From contig CADEDM010000011.1 of NCBI GenBank assembly GCA_902826065.1, positions 13,149 through 50,631 on the forward strand: DNA of 37,483 bases, given 5' to 3'. The DNA comes from an uncultured Acidobacteriota bacterium. Its GTDB lineage: Bacteria > Acidobacteriota > Vicinamibacteria > Vicinamibacterales > UBA2999. The notes under the pieces are model-generated. The model was not told the DNA's origin and ran no database searches. It saw only the letters and a program-made list of their open reading frames with translations. The position numbers and the translations under genes are program-made. Shown here in pieces: positions 22,870 through 31,752 of the stretch; positions within the stretch are counted from its first letter, which is position 1, and each line of letters begins with the position of its first letter.

Positions 22870-24931
22870 CGTGCTCCGTTCGCCTGCCGCCGCCGTGCTC
22901 GCCGGGGTCGCCGCCCTGCTGACGCTGGTCGCCGTGCCCGGCGCCTGGCATGGCGCGTTCTCCGGCCTCACCTACTCGACCCCCGCGGCGGCCGTCGCCG
23001 CGACCGCGCTGCTGCTCGGGGCCACGCTGCTTTTCGCGACGCCGCAGCGTCCGCCGGCGTGGCGCCTCGTGGCAGTGATCGCCGCACTCATTCCGCTGAA
23101 ACTCGCGATGGCGGGCCTCGACACGCCGGAGGGCTGGCGCGCCACCTACACGATGGTCACACCGGCGCCACCGAAGACGGCTGGATTCGCCTGGCGCCTG
23201 GGCTACCACCCGTTCCGTCTCGATCCTGCCATCGCCTTCGATCAGGCCACGTTCGAGTGGCAGTTCCTCAACGACGTCCATCGCTACAACGGGCGCACGG
23301 ACACCCCCCCGCGACGCGTGACGAAGGGCCTGCACGCCGCCTGGAACGGCTGGCTGGACGTCGAGCGGGACGGCACCGTACGAGTGTCGGGCACGGTGGG
23401 CGGCGCGGCCCAGGTCTGGCTCGACGGCCGACCCCTGACGACGGCCCGAGATGACGGCACGATCGACGCGTCCGCCGGGCTGAGCGCCGGGACGCATCGC
23501 CTCGATGTCGCGTATGACAAGCCGGCCGGCGTCGAGCCCGCGGCCGTCGTGACGGTGACCGTCGATGGCCAGCCGGCCGTGGTGCGGCCGTGGCCGCGCA
23601 ACGCCGCGGCGTGGCCCCGGCTCGCCCGCGCGCTCTCGGACGGCGCGGTCGTGGTTGGCGTGCTGCTCCTCATCGCGCTGACGATCCGCATGGTGTGGGG
23701 TGCACGCCTACGCGCGAGCACGTCGGCGGCGGGCGCCCTCTTCACCTGGCTGGCGATGGCGTGGCTTGCCTGGCACGCCGTGCGGCTGGCCGGCGGGTTC
23801 GCCGGCGCCACCTACGAGTTCTTCCCCGGCGACGACCACCTCGCCTACGAGGGGCTGTCGCGGAACATCCTGGAGCAGGGGCTGCTGATGCCCGAGCATC
23901 GGCCGATCGGCGCCGGCAGGCCGTTCTTCTTCTACCCGCTCTACTCGTATCTCCTCGCGGGCGCGCATCTCGTCTTCACCACCAGCCATGCGGCCGTGGT
24001 GCTGGTGAATGCGCTGGCCGCGGCGTCACTGCCGGGCTTGCTGTGGCTGCTCGGCTGGCGGCGGTTGCCAGCCTGGGCACAGGCCGTCGGGCTCGTCGCG
24101 CTCGTCGCGGTCATCGAGCGCTACGTGGCCCGCTACTTCGAGAGTCCGGTCACCGACAACCTGTTCATCCCGCTGGCGTTCACGGCGCTGGTGCTGGCCA
24201 CCCGTGCGATGCGTACGTTGCGCGCCCCGGCCGCCTTCGCGACCGGCGCCGTGGTGGCGCTATGCGCGATTACCCGGCCATCGGCGTTCCTGTTCCTGGT
24301 GCCGATGGGCCTGGTGCTGGCGTGGGCCGCCGATCGGTGGCCCCGCCGCCTGGCGGTGGCCGGTGCCCTCGGTGCCGGCTACGCCACGGCCCTCGCGCCC
24401 GTGGTGCTGCGCAACTGGATCGTCGCTGGCCAGGCAGTGGCCATGGTGACGCTCTCGCACGCGATCCCGATCGCGCTGCTGCCGCCGGAGGTGCCGCGAC
24501 CCGACTGGGTGACGAGTCCGGCGCTGATGCAGTGGTCGAGCAGTCTCGGCATCGCGTGGTCGCTCGTCGTCGCCGATCCCGCCGGCGTCGCGTGGCTCGA
24601 GCTGCGCAAGCTGCTCTTCGCGGTCGGCTTCACCGAGTTCGGACCGCCGGGGTCGGTCGCGATTCGCGTGTTTCCAGCGCTCGTCGCGGCTGGCCTCGTC
24701 GCGGTGCTCTGTCGCCGGGTCCCGCGCGCCACCGTGGCCGTGCTCGGCACCTTCGTGGCCACCCACCTCGCCGCGGTCGTCATCGCCTACCCGTGGACCT
24801 ACGGCTACAAGACCATCCTGCCGGTGATCCTGATTGGACTGTTCGCCGGCCTGCACCTGCTGGCGCGGGCGGCCCCGCTCACGCCGGACGATGCCGGAGC
24901 GCCGCGTCAGGCGCCGGCGACCGCGTCGTAG
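22847..24931 (+). CDS. GT39-like membrane glycosyltransferase with PA14-like insert
   Basis: About 694 residues. After two or three N-terminal helices (about 10-90) there is a soluble region (about 110-250) with the PA14-like pattern LHAAWNGWLDVERDGTVRVSG, VWLDGRPL, AGTHRLDVAYDKPAG. Then come many membrane helices with the GT39 marks FFPGDDHLAYEGLSRNI (acidic pair D329/D330 in the first outer loop) and GRPFFFYPLYSYLLAGAHLVF. Such enzymes use a lipid-phosphate sugar and transfer it on the outer face; the PA14-like part may bind a glycan. Start is GTG 22847 or GTG 22871 (inside overlap with the methyltransferase or just past its stop). Its 3' end overlaps the convergent GT4 gene by 25 bases. 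Confidence 0.8.
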   Translation: MPTRRAADVLRSPAAAVLAGVAALLTLVAVPGAWHGAFSGLTYSTPAAAVAATALLLGATLLFATPQRPPAWRLVAVIAALIPLKLAMAGLDTPEGWRATYTMVTPAPPKTAGFAWRLGYHPFRLDPAIAFDQATFEWQFLNDVHRYNGRTDTPPRRVTKGLHAAWNGWLDVERDGTVRVSGTVGGAAQVWLDGRPLTTARDDGTIDASAGLSAGTHRLDVAYDKPAGVEPAAVVTVTVDGQPAVVRPWPRNAAAWPRLARALSDGAVVVGVLLLIALTIRMVWGARLRASTSAAGALFTWLAMAWLAWHAVRLAGGFAGATYEFFPGDDHLAYEGLSRNILEQGLLMPEHRPIGAGRPFFFYPLYSYLLAGAHLVFTTSHAAVVLVNALAAASLPGLLWLLGWRRLPAWAQAVGLVALVAVIERYVARYFESPVTDNLFIPLAFTALVLATRAMRTLRAPAAFATGAVVALCAITRPSAFLFLVPMGLVLAWAADRWPRRLAVAGALGAGYATALAPVVLRNWIVAGQAVAMVTLSHAIPIALLPPEVPRPDWVTSPALMQWSSSLGIAWSLVVADPAGVAWLELRKLLFAVGFTEFGPPGSVAIRVFPALVAAGLVAVLCRRVPRATVAVLGTFVATHLAAVVIAYPWTYGYKTILPVILIGLFAGLHLLARAAPLTPDDAGAPRQAPATAS

Positions 24932-26055
24932 ACGCGGTAGTACTCGGCCGCGGCGACCCGTACGTCGAAGTGGTCCTCGATGCGGCGCCGAGCCGCGAGA
25001 CCGGCGGCGCGCCGGCCCGGTGCCCCCAACCGGTAGAAGTGGCGAAGCGCGCCGGCGAAGCGGTCCGGGCTGCGCGGCGGCACGACCTCGCCCGTCTCGC
25101 CGACGACCCAGGCGCTGTCGCCGACGTCGGTCACGACACAGGGCACGGCGCACGACATCGCCTCGGCGACGACGTTCGGCAGGCCCTCACCGTAGGCCGA
25201 GCTCAGGCACGCGACGTCGCAGGCGGCGAAGAGTCGCGCCACGTCGCTGCGCGGACCCAGGAGGTGCACGCGACTGGCGCCCGCCGCCGTCATCCAGGCC
25301 TGCACCTGCGGATGTCCAGGCAGGAGATCCTTGCCGAACAACACCAGGTGCGCGTCGCGACCGGCCGTCGCCTCCACGCGCCCCCAGGCCTCGAACAGCG
25401 TCTGGTGGTCCTTCTGCGGATCGAGCCGCGCGCCCATGCCGACCAGGAAGGCGTCGGCCGGAAGGCGCAGCTCCTCGCGCACGCTCACGCGGGCAGCGTC
25501 GTCGGGGCGGAAGGCCGTGGTGTCGACGGCATTCGGGATCACGACGATGCGTCGCTCGTCGTAACCGAGCGCCACATGGGTGCGCGCCGTCGAGTGGCCG
25601 CAGGCGATGATGCGGGCCGGCACACGGCTGGAGAGCCGCGCACACCAGCCGGCGATGGCGCGCGTCAGCCGGCGCGTCGACCCGGGATCGAGGTTGCTGC
25701 CCTGGATGTCCCACACCACCGGCACACCGGCCGAGCGCGCCGCCAAACCGCCCAGCAGGTCGGCGTGGTACATCCACGTCTGCACGACGCCGGGGCGGCG
25801 CTGCCTGAACAGGCGCCGCAGCCGCATGACGGCGCCAGGCGTGCCGGCGGCGCCCGACAATCCGAGCATCGTGACGGTGACGCCGAGGGCTTCGATGCGC
25901 GGCCGCAGGTCCGCCGCGTCCGACAACGCGATGACCTCGGTGGTGTAGCGGGCGGGGTCGCGCTGCGCCAGCACCTTGTAGAGCATCATCTCGGCGCCGC
26001 CGAGGCCGAGGCCGGTGATGACGTGGACGACGTGCCGGGGCGGTGTCGGACTCAC
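24907..26055 (-). CDS. GT4-family glycosyltransferase
   Basis: This 382-residue GT-B enzyme shows HVITGLGLGGAEMMLYKVLAQRD at the N-terminus, QTWMYHADLLGGLAA, IPNAVDTTAFRPDD, GMGARLDPQKDHQTLFEAW and the EX7E motif E290/E298 in YGEGLPNVVAEAM. These match the GT4 family and its acceptor-binding N-terminal half. The start is GTG 26055, four bases overlapping the stop of the upstream methyltransferase (GTGA), so translation is probably coupled. It is the last gene of the minus-strand rml operon. The donor sugar is unknown; dTDP-rhamnose made by the operon is one candidate, but this is inference only. Confidence 0.9.
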   Translation of the reverse strand: MSPTPPRHVVHVITGLGLGGAEMMLYKVLAQRDPARYTTEVIALSDAADLRPRIEALGVTVTMLGLSGAAGTPGAVMRLRRLFRQRRPGVVQTWMYHADLLGGLAARSAGVPVVWDIQGSNLDPGSTRRLTRAIAGWCARLSSRVPARIIACGHSTARTHVALGYDERRIVVIPNAVDTTAFRPDDAARVSVREELRLPADAFLVGMGARLDPQKDHQTLFEAWGRVEATAGRDAHLVLFGKDLLPGHPQVQAWMTAAGASRVHLLGPRSDVARLFAACDVACLSSAYGEGLPNVVAEAMSCAVPCVVTDVGDSAWVVGETGEVVPPRSPDRFAGALRHFYRLGAPGRRAAGLAARRRIEDHFDVRVAAAEYYRVYDAVAGA

Positions 26056-26900
26056 GATCGCGGGGTCCGCCGCTCGGCGACGCACACGGCGTACGGCGAC
26101 AGGGCCCGTGAGGTGGGCCAGTCGCGTCCGAGCATCGCCTCGCCCAGCCAGACGCCGGCCGACGCCGCCACGAACCCCTGGCGGATGGCCGCGCGCACGC
26201 GGGCGGCCGTCGACCCGGTGGCGAACGTGGAGTGGTTCAGCACGCCGAAGTTGGTCGCCATGAAGTAGCGCGAGTCGAGCACCGCCAGGCCGGCCCGCTC
26301 GTGCGCGGCGCGCAGGGCCGGCTCGTCGAGTGGCACGTGCATGTCGAAGAAGGCGCGATCGAGACGCTTCTGCACCGCGCCCATGGCGCCGACCTGGTTC
26401 GGAATCAGGGTGTAGATGCGGCCGCCCGGCTTCACCATGCGCGCCATCGACACCAGGGCGCCCACGGTGTCCTCGAAGTGCTCGACGACGCCGAAGGACA
26501 GCAGGTAGTCGAACCGGTCGAGGCACTGCGCCGGCGGGGCGAACAGGTCGCCGTGAATCACCTCACCGGCGACGCCGTCGCGCGCGAACATCGCCCGCGA
26601 TTGCTCGCAGCCCACCGCCGAGTAGTCGAGGCCGGTCACGCGCATGCCGTAGGCCCACGCGAAATGCACCGGCCACACCGACCGCGCACACCCGACCTCG
26701 ATCAGTTCCGCCGAGGGTCCGCGGTGCGTGACCAGGTGCTCGTCGAAGTAGCGGACGAACGACCGGCGCAGGTGATTGCGCAGGCTGGTGTCGGCGGGGT
26801 CGACCGGCCGCGGCAGGTCGGATTCCGACCAGAGCTTCGACCAGTACTGCTCACCCGCGCGATCTCCGCTCACCGCGGTCTCCAGGTCACGCGCGGTCAC
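26052..26900 (-). CDS. Class I SAM-dependent methyltransferase
   Basis: This 282-residue methyltransferase has motif I LIEVGCARSVWPVHFAWAYG (about 66-85), the acidic residue of motif II in VTGLDYSAVGCEQS, then FDYLLSFGVVEHFEDTVGALVSMARMVKPGGRIYTLIPN. It probably methylates a sugar or other small molecule in the glycan pathway, but the target is unknown. Start is GTG 26900, overlapping the end of the previous gene by 14 bases. A tight chain of overlaps with both neighbours places it in one operon with the second methyltransferase and the GT4. Confidence 0.87.
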   Translation of the reverse strand: MTARDLETAVSGDRAGEQYWSKLWSESDLPRPVDPADTSLRNHLRRSFVRYFDEHLVTHRGPSAELIEVGCARSVWPVHFAWAYGMRVTGLDYSAVGCEQSRAMFARDGVAGEVIHGDLFAPPAQCLDRFDYLLSFGVVEHFEDTVGALVSMARMVKPGGRIYTLIPNQVGAMGAVQKRLDRAFFDMHVPLDEPALRAAHERAGLAVLDSRYFMATNFGVLNHSTFATGSTAARVRAAIRQGFVAASAGVWLGEAMLGRDWPTSRALSPYAVCVAERRTPRS

Positions 26901-27852
26901 GAGGCTTTCGCGCCACGAACGTGACGATGCCGTAGTTGCGGCGGGCCATCGACCAGCGTTCGTGCAGCGGCCGTGTCAGGGCGTCGACGACCGTGAACGG
27001 ATGGGTCAGCGCATAGCGCGCCCGCGACGTCAGCGACGGCGCGAGGCCTCGGCGGGCGAAGTAGCTCTCCGGGCTCTCCGGAAGGTCGGTGTAGCGCATC
27101 GGCGCGCCCCGCCAGCGGTACTGCAGGTAGTAGCGCAGCCAGTGGGTGGGCAGCATCTCGTAGACGTCGTTGCCGTGCACCGACGTCTCGTAGCGCAGGC
27201 CGGTGCGCTCCAGGTAGGCCGAGACCGTCGCCTCGGTGTAGTAGTAGAGGTGCCGTGGCGGATCCTCGCGGTAGAGCCGTCGCGACGCCAGGGACGCGAA
27301 GTTCGGCACCGTGAAGATGAACGCGCCGCCCGGGGCGAGCACCTCGTGCGCCCGCACGAAGTACGCCATCGGGTCGTGCACGTGCTCCAGCACCGCCCAT
27401 GCCGTGACCACGTCGAAGCTGTCGGGCTGCAGCCTCGCGTCAGGAAACTCGGCGCGGTGGATCGGAAAGTCGGTCACCGGCACGGTCGTGGCCGACACCT
27501 CCACGCCTTCCACCGCCCAGCCACGCGCCTTCATGAAGCGCGGAAAATCGCCGTTGGCGCAGCCGACGTCGAGCAGGCGGCGGTGGTGTCCCGGTGACGC
27601 GTAGCGCTCGATGTACTGCGCTTCGTTCGCGTATCGCTGCTGGTGGAGTTCCGGCGCGAGGTAGTCGTAGTAGTCGGCGGGATAGTGGCGCCCGATCTCG
27701 GCGCGTGACGGCCGTGGATTGACGAACCCGAGTCCGCATTTCACGCACTCGACGACCGTGAACCACTCGTCCGGGAAGAACTTGGTGTCCGGCATGTCGA
27801 AGACCGGACGGCTCTCGGACGAACCGCAGAGATTGCAGGTGACCGACTCCAT
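26887..27852 (-). CDS. Methyltransferase with N-terminal zinc-ribbon-like motif
   Basis: This 321-residue protein starts with CNLCGSSE (C6, C9) and later CVKCGLGFVNPRP (about residue 36), a Cys4 arrangement seen in a group of methyltransferases of sugar and lipid pathways. The SAM domain follows with RRLLDVGCANGDFPRFMKARGW (motif I), EGVEVSATTV, and DVVTAWAVLEHVHDPMAYFVRAHEVLAPGGAFIFTVPN. The final part, HPFTVVDALTRPLHERW, is like those of sugar-acting members. Start ATG 27852 lies two bases after the stop of the flippase gene. Substrate is unknown. Confidence 0.88.
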   Translation of the reverse strand: MESVTCNLCGSSESRPVFDMPDTKFFPDEWFTVVECVKCGLGFVNPRPSRAEIGRHYPADYYDYLAPELHQQRYANEAQYIERYASPGHHRRLLDVGCANGDFPRFMKARGWAVEGVEVSATTVPVTDFPIHRAEFPDARLQPDSFDVVTAWAVLEHVHDPMAYFVRAHEVLAPGGAFIFTVPNFASLASRRLYREDPPRHLYYYTEATVSAYLERTGLRYETSVHGNDVYEMLPTHWLRYYLQYRWRGAPMRYTDLPESPESYFARRGLAPSLTSRARYALTHPFTVVDALTRPLHERWSMARRNYGIVTFVARKPRDRA

Positions 27853-27854
27853 GA

Positions 27855-29192
27855 TCAGGCGCCCACCGCGGCCAGGCGGCGGCGTGCAGTCCACCAGCAT
27901 GTCACGAACGAAAGCGCGTAGACAATCGCCACGGTGGCGGCAATTCCCGCCAGTCCGAAAGGGCCGTGCAGCATGGCGTTCAACGTCGTCGTCGCCACGA
28001 GATTGAGGAACGCCACGACGAGAATCACGCGGTTGGCCTGCAGCGCCGAGAGCAGCCGCACGGCGACCACGTTGGCCAGGTACCACGGAATCTGCAGCGC
28101 CAGGATGCGCGCGACTCCGGACACGACGTCCGAGTCGGCGGCCGTGAACGCGCCGCGTTCGAACAGCACCGTGGTGAGGATGCGAGCGCCGGCCAGCAGC
28201 GCGATCGTGGCCGGCACGCTCGTCCACCAGACGAAAGTGACTGCGCGCTGCGCCTGACGCGCCAGGCCGGCCCAGTCGCCGGCCGCAGCCCTGGCCGAGA
28301 ACGACGGCAACACGAGCTGGCCGATCGTGCGCGCGCCCATGCCGACGACGAACAGCACGCCGACGTTAGCGAAGTTCAGATGCGCGGCGGCACCCGGCGA
28401 CACGCGGGTCGCGAAGCTCTGCGTCACGAGGGTGGTCGCCCCCATCAGCAGCGCCCCCGTGAACAGGGCGGCATAGTGCCGGCGGAACTCGTGGATCCGG
28501 GGCGACTGCCAGGGCGCCGAGAACCGCAGGCGCCAGCCGGCGCGGCGCACGGCCCAGCCCAGCAGCGCGACCTGCGCACAGGCACCCACCGTGAGGCCGA
28601 TCGTCATCGCGTCGAGGGCCTGGCTCGCCGGCGCGACGAGCAGGCCGATGAGCGCGCCGGCCGGCTGCAGCGTCGGCGCGAAGGCACCCACGGCGTACCG
28701 TTCATCCGCGTTGAGCAGGGCCGTCCACAGGTAGGCCAGCGAGCTGACGGCGACGGCCGGCGCCAGCAGCCACAGCACCCGCGCTGCCAGGGCCAGCCGG
28801 GTGGCATCGAAACCCGAGGCCAGCGCCGGCAGGCTCCAGCGGGCGGTGGCGAGCAGCAGCACCGCCATCAGCACGCCGGCGAGGAGCGCCGTCGTGGCCG
28901 CGGCGGCGAGAAAGTCCTCGGCACGCCCGCGTCCAGACTGGTGCCGTTCCTCGACCAGGAGCGGCATGAACGCGGGGGCGAGGATGCCGGAGACCGTGGT
29001 GATGAAGAAGGCCGGCAAGGCGTAGCCGACGACGAACGCATCGGCTGCGGGGCCGGTGCCGAACCAGGCGGCGGTGGCTTGTTCCCGGACCAGCGAGACG
29101 GCAGCGAAGAACAGCGTGAGGCCGGCGATCGTCGCCGAACTGCGCACGAGCGCCGGATTGATCGACGGCGGACGCAGCGCGGCCTCGGTCAC
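27855..29192 (-). CDS. MurJ/MviN-family lipid-linked glycan flippase
   Basis: The 445-residue polytopic protein belongs to the MVF/MATE-like MurJ group: VREQATAAWFGTGPAADAFVVGYALP near the start, then SGILAPAFMPLLVE, and in the C-terminal half RTIGQLVLPSFSARAAAGDW and FERGAFTAADS. MurJ flips lipid II across the inner membrane; within a glycan locus a paralogue may flip the glycan lipid instead. It is somewhat shorter than typical MurJ (about 500 residues). Its start is GTG 29192, one base after the stop of rmlC, and its stop lies two bases before the next gene. Both facts support one operon. Confidence 0.87.
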   Translation of the reverse strand: MTEAALRPPSINPALVRSSATIAGLTLFFAAVSLVREQATAAWFGTGPAADAFVVGYALPAFFITTVSGILAPAFMPLLVEERHQSGRGRAEDFLAAAATTALLAGVLMAVLLLATARWSLPALASGFDATRLALAARVLWLLAPAVAVSSLAYLWTALLNADERYAVGAFAPTLQPAGALIGLLVAPASQALDAMTIGLTVGACAQVALLGWAVRRAGWRLRFSAPWQSPRIHEFRRHYAALFTGALLMGATTLVTQSFATRVSPGAAAHLNFANVGVLFVVGMGARTIGQLVLPSFSARAAAGDWAGLARQAQRAVTFVWWTSVPATIALLAGARILTTVLFERGAFTAADSDVVSGVARILALQIPWYLANVVAVRLLSALQANRVILVVAFLNLVATTTLNAMLHGPFGLAGIAATVAIVYALSFVTCWWTARRRLAAVGA

Positions 29193-29193
29193 G

Positions 29194-29742
29194 TCAGAAG
29201 CGCGGCAGCCGGTCGTGCAGCGCCGCCAGCACCGGCGCCGCCGCGTCGCGGGCCGACAGCACGGGCGCCGCCACGGGCCACTGGATGCCGATCGCCGGGT
29301 CGTCGTAGCGAATCGCGATCTCGTCGGCCGGGTCGTAGAAGGCGCTGCACTTGTACTCGACTTCGGCCGTCTCGCTCACCACCGCGAAACCGTGGGCGAA
29401 CCCGGCCGGAATGTAGAGCTGCACGAAGTTGTCGCCCGAGAGCGTGATGCCGAACCACTCGCCGAAGGTCGGCGAGCCCTGGCGGACATCGACGGCGACG
29501 TCGAAGGCCTCGCCCGCCACCACACGCACCAGCTTCGCCTGCGGCCCGCGCACCTGCAGGTGCAGGCCGCGAATCGTGTCGCGGCCCGAGCGCGAGTAGT
29601 TGTCCTGGACGAACGGTGTGGCGATGCCGGCCTCGACGTAGCGGCGCTGGTGGTAGGTCTCGAGGAACGCCCCGCGCGGATCGCGGAACACGTCGGGCCG
29701 GATGATCTTCAGGCCGGCGAGCGGCGTGTCGGTGACCGTCAT
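29194..29742 (-). CDS. rmlC: dTDP-4-dehydrorhamnose 3,5-epimerase
   Basis: RmlC turns dTDP-4-keto-6-deoxyglucose into dTDP-4-keto-rhamnose. The 182-residue cupin shows GLKIIRPDVFRDPRGAFLETY, the catalytic base His in IRGLHLQ (H61), K70, IPAGFAHGF and the Tyr in KCSAFYDPADE (Y136), in the normal order. RGLHLQ replaces the more common RGLHYQ. The start is ATG 29742, four bases after the stop of rmlA. It is the third gene of the rmlBAC operon. Confidence 0.96.
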   Translation of the reverse strand: MTVTDTPLAGLKIIRPDVFRDPRGAFLETYHQRRYVEAGIATPFVQDNYSRSGRDTIRGLHLQVRGPQAKLVRVVAGEAFDVAVDVRQGSPTFGEWFGITLSGDNFVQLYIPAGFAHGFAVVSETAEVEYKCSAFYDPADEIAIRYDDPAIGIQWPVAAPVLSARDAAAPVLAALHDRLPRF

Positions 29743-29746
29743 GCGC

Positions 29747-30613
29747 CTACGACTCGAGCAGGCGCAGCAGGTACTGGCCGTAGTCGTTCTTGGCCATCAA
29801 CTCGCCGGCGCGCTGCACGGCCGCCGCATCGATGAAGCCCATGCGGAACGCGACTTCCTCTGGACACGCCACTTTGAGGCCTTGCCGCTCTTCGATCGCC
29901 TGGATGAACGTGGATGCCTGCAGCATGGCCTCGTGCGTGCCGGTGTCGAGCCACGCCATGCCACGGCCCAGGACCTCGACGTTGAGCGCGCCCCAGCCGA
30001 GGTACTGCCGATTGACGTCGGTGATCTCGAGCTCACCTCGCGGCGACGGACGCAGCGCAGCCGCGACATCGAGGACCCGGTTGTCGTAGAAGTAGAGGCC
30101 GGTCACCGCGAACTTCGACTGCGGCGCGGCCGGCTTCTCTTCCAGGCTGATCGCCTGTCCGGTGGCATCGAAGGCCACCACGCCATAACGCTCGGGGTCC
30201 TTGACCTGGTAAGCGAACACCGTGGCACCCGCCGCGCCGGTCGCCGCACGCTGCACCGTGGCCGGGAAACGGTCGCCGTAGAAGATGTTGTCGCCCAGCG
30301 CCAGCGCCACTGGCGCGTCGCCCACGAAGGCGCGGCCGATCACGAAGGCCTGTGCCAGCCCTTCGGGCCGCGGCTGCTCCGCGTAAGCAATGGCAATCCC
30401 CCACTGCGAGCCGTCGCCCAGCAGCCGACGGAAGGCCGGCTGATCCTCCGGCGTCGTGATCACGAGGATCTCGCGGATGCCCGCCCACATCAGCGTGGTG
30501 AGCGGGTGGTAGATCATCGGCTTGTCGTAGATCGGCACGAGCTGCTTCGACACGCCGAGCGTGACCGGGTAGAGCCGGGTACCGGATCCGCCGGCCAGGA
30601 TGATGCCCTTCAT
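29747..30613 (-). CDS. rmlA: Glucose-1-phosphate thymidylyltransferase
   Basis: RmlA joins glucose-1-phosphate and dTTP to give dTDP-glucose. The 288-residue protein starts [20 protein letters not shown], the nucleotide-binding signature, followed by [25 protein letters not shown] and EEKPAAPQS. The family length is about 290. Start ATG 30613 overlaps the stop of rmlB (ATGA), as in many rml operons. A longer open frame to 30676 lies in the rmlB coding region and is not used. Confidence 0.97.
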   Translation of the reverse strand: MKGIILAGGSGTRLYPVTLGVSKQLVPIYDKPMIYHPLTTLMWAGIREILVITTPEDQPAFRRLLGDGSQWGIAIAYAEQPRPEGLAQAFVIGRAFVGDAPVALALGDNIFYGDRFPATVQRAATGAAGATVFAYQVKDPERYGVVAFDATGQAISLEEKPAAPQSKFAVTGLYFYDNRVLDVAAALRPSPRGELEITDVNRQYLGWGALNVEVLGRGMAWLDTGTHEAMLQASTFIQAIEERQGLKVACPEEVAFRMGFIDAAAVQRAGELMAKNDYGQYLLRLLES

Positions 30614-31704
30614 CGCGGGACGCCGTGCAGGCCCAACCGCTGCCGCTCGTAGGTGCCGCTCGTCACCGCCGCGCACCAGTCACGATTGGCGAGATACCAG
30701 GCGACGGTCTCGGCGATGCCCTGCTCGAAGGTGTGCGCCGGCGTGAACCCCAGCTCGCCCGCGATCTTCGACGGGTCGATGGCGTAGCGGCGATCGTGCC
30801 CCGGGCGGTCGGCCACGAACGTCCGCAAGTCGTGATAGCGACTCAGCCCCCGCGCCTGCAAAGCCGGGTTCGCAGCCGCCGGCAACGCCTGCTCCAGCGC
30901 GTCGCAGAGCGCGTCGACCATCTGCAGGTTGGTGCGCTCGGCACGGCCGCCGACGTTGTATTTCTCGCCGGGGACGCCGGCCTCCATCACCCGCAGGATG
31001 GCGTCGCAGTGGTCGACGACGTGCAGCCAGTCGCGGCGGTTGAGGCCGTCGCCGTAGATCGGCAGCGGCTTGCCGTCGAGCGCGTTCATCAGCATGAGCG
31101 GCACGAGCTTCTCGGGATACTGATAGGGCCCGTAGTTGTTCGAGCAGTTGGTCAGCAGCGTCGGCAGCCCGTAGGTCTCGTGGTAGGCGCGCACCAGATG
31201 GTCGGCCGCGGCCTTGCTGGCCGAGTAGGGCGAGTTCGGGGCGTACGGCGTCGTCTCGGTGAACGCGCCCTCGGGCCCGAGCGAGCCATACACCTCGTCG
31301 GTCGAGACGTGCAGGAAGCGGAAGCCGGCCCGCTCGTCGGCGGACACGGCCAGCAGGTGCGCCAGCGACGCTTCGAGCAGCTCGAACGTGCCGGTGATAT
31401 TCGTGCGCACGAACTCGCCGGGGCCGTCGATCGAACGGTCCACGTGGCTCTCGGCGGCGAAGTTCAACACGGCCGACGGCCGCGCCTCGGCGAACAGCGC
31501 CCGCACCTGGTCACGATCCGCGATGTCGCCATGGACGAACCGCACGCGGTCGCCGTCGAGGACGCCGTCGAGGCTCTCGATGTGGCCGGCGTAGGTCAGC
31601 TTGTCGAACACGACCAGCCGCGTGCCGGGCGCCGCGGCTGCGGCGCGGCGCACGAAGTTGCTGCCGATGAACCCGGCCCCGCCGGTGACGATCCAAGTAC
31701 CCAT
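30610..31704 (-). CDS. rmlB: dTDP-glucose 4,6-dehydratase
   Basis: RmlB makes dTDP-4-keto-6-deoxyglucose. The 364-residue short-chain dehydrogenase-type enzyme has the NAD motif TGGAGFIG at 7-14, the STDEVYG triad part (TDE 135-137), YSASK with Y160/K164, and [17 protein letters not shown]. The start is ATG 31704. It is the first gene of the operon, so it probably defines its promoter. The operon lacks rmlD, the last step to dTDP-rhamnose. Confidence 0.97.
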   Translation of the reverse strand: MGTWIVTGGAGFIGSNFVRRAAAAAPGTRLVVFDKLTYAGHIESLDGVLDGDRVRFVHGDIADRDQVRALFAEARPSAVLNFAAESHVDRSIDGPGEFVRTNITGTFELLEASLAHLLAVSADERAGFRFLHVSTDEVYGSLGPEGAFTETTPYAPNSPYSASKAAADHLVRAYHETYGLPTLLTNCSNNYGPYQYPEKLVPLMLMNALDGKPLPIYGDGLNRRDWLHVVDHCDAILRVMEAGVPGEKYNVGGRAERTNLQMVDALCDALEQALPAAANPALQARGLSRYHDLRTFVADRPGHDRRYAIDPSKIAGELGFTPAHTFEQGIAETVAWYLANRDWCAAVTSGTYERQRLGLHGVPR

Positions 31705-31711
31705 GCACGCA

Positions 31712-31740
31712 GGCCCGTGCGGGCCCGACCGTCGATTATG
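31712..31740 (-). promoter_or_regulatory. Putative rml operon promoter region with leader hairpin
   Basis: In the 48-base gap between the stop of the dioxygenase gene and rmlB, the minus strand carries CATAAT (31740-31735), a possible -10 hexamer. A perfect six-base inverted repeat (GGCCCG/CGGGCC, 31712-31725) follows between it and ATG 31704. The hairpin may act in the leader or as a weak terminator for the upstream gene. No good -35 is seen. Confidence 0.35.
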
Positions 31741-31752
31741 TCCCGGTTCGGC

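Noticed and set aside
20593-22971. Open minus-strand frame of 792 codons
   Set aside because: It is antisense to the membrane protein and methyltransferase genes and gives a His/Arg/Gln-rich product without domains.
17355-31704. Exosortase/PEP-CTERM or secondary-metabolite cluster
   Set aside because: No exosortase, PEP-CTERM sorting motif, polyketide or peptide synthetase module was found; the AsnB-type protein alone is not enough.
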